DNA from: Deltaproteobacteria bacterium
GTDB lineage: Bacteria; Myxococcota; Polyangia; Haliangiales; Haliangiaceae
Assembly (NCBI GenBank): GCA_018262455.1
Contig: JAGSPR010000009.1
Span: 1-33,590 of the forward strand
Direction of reading: 5' to 3'
DNA: 33,590 nucleotides
Positions 33,287 to 33,590 of this stretch are shown one piece after another; within the stretch, counting starts at the first letter, position 1; every line of letters starts with the position of its first letter. The position numbers and the translations under genes were made by a program. A model generated the notes under the pieces. That model was not told where the DNA came from and did not search any database. It saw only the letters and a program-made list of their open reading frames with translations.

Positions 33287-33590
33287 ATGGACGACGCCGT
33301 CCCTGCGCGTGTACGCGAGTACGCAGATCAGGTGGTGACCTACGTCCGCCGCGCGTTGAACGTCACGCTCGAGTACGACAGCAACACCCTTCCCGTGCTC
33401 GATCACTACCTGCGCACGGTCGGCGAGAGCCAGCCGGCGACGCTGAAGCTCGTCGTGGCAACCTCGGGAGCCTATTTCGGCGAGGTCGTCCGCCGCCAGC
33501 TGGGAGGCCGCTGGGAGCTCACCGGGGATGAAGCCGACTGGCGCGTGGTGCTGCCGACCGGAATCAACTTCTCGCCCGCGGGCTTCGTCG
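33287..33590 (+). CDS. Unidentified protein, 3'-truncated by window edge
   Basis: The frame starts with ATG at 33287 and is open to the right edge, giving the first 101 residues. They begin MDDAVPARVREYADQVV and contain ALNVTLEYDSNTLPVLDHYL, then ATSGAYFGEVVRRQLGGRWE. No signal peptide or transmembrane segment is present, so it is probably cytoplasmic. The GAYFGEV and LGGRW elements look like a conserved motif, but I cannot assign a family. It is separated from the DUF4097 gene by 41 bp and has a -10-like element of its own, so it may not belong to the sigma operon. Confidence 0.7.
   Translation, partial: MDDAVPARVREYADQVVTYVRRALNVTLEYDSNTLPVLDHYLRTVGESQPATLKLVVATSGAYFGEVVRRQLGGRWELTGDEADWRVVLPTGINFSPAGFV

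Overview
The window looks like chromosomal DNA of a high-GC (roughly 70% by eye) Myxococcota-type bacterium. The reasons are strong G/C third-position bias, Hanks-type Ser/Thr kinases with GSGS/Pro-rich linkers, very large TPR proteins, Cys-rich lipoproteins with pre-peptidase (PPC)-type domains, and a near absence of TTA codons. The taxonomic reading is inference (possibly Kofleriaceae/Haliangium-like). I see no insertion sequence, phage, integron or CRISPR array, and no non-coding gap over 300 bases.

Layout. (1) 1-11672: two translationally coupled giant TPR proteins; the first is cut by the left edge. They share a related C-terminal domain I cannot name. (2) 11811-15855: two exported proteins, a CADG/Cys-rich/PPC lipoprotein and an IPT/TIG lipoprotein with a zincin-type HEIGH site. 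(3) 15904-18511: a multi-TM protein and a membrane-anchored protein joining an AMMECR1-like region to an alpha/alpha-barrel-like region. (4) 18579-20498: a receptor-type Ser/Thr kinase, followed by a 9-bp tandem repeat, a tRNA with anticodon UAA, and a small membrane-anchored protein. (5) 21080-24199: an RlmD/TrmA-type RNA methyltransferase (-), the tRNA 2-thiouridylase MnmA (+) and a ferritin-like protein (-). (6) 24273-29090 (-): a 1605-aa kinase / cyclase-like / AAA ATPase / TPR fusion, divergent from RNase III (29113-29844, +). (7) 29865-30761 (-): a PfkB-family protein with an altered catalytic motif. (8) 30843-33245: an ECF sigma factor, a zinc-finger anti-sigma factor and an exported DUF4097 protein in overlapping order, then the start of an unidentified gene.

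How they work together. Several blocks suggest envelope sensing: the two kinases, the ECF sigma/anti-sigma/DUF4097 cassette, and the exported lipoproteins. The RNA block (tRNA, RlmD-like, MnmA, RNase III) is housekeeping. Most genes that head a transcription unit have a TAnnnT -10-like element ending only 5-8 nt before a GTG or ATG and no Shine-Dalgarno sequence. This suggests leaderless transcripts are common here.

The items most worth a second look are the UAA-anticodon tRNA with a 5-nt variable loop, the shared domain of the giant TPR pair, the four-part kinase, the PfkB protein with Ser in place of its catalytic Asp, and the overlapping divergent promoters between the kinase and rnc.
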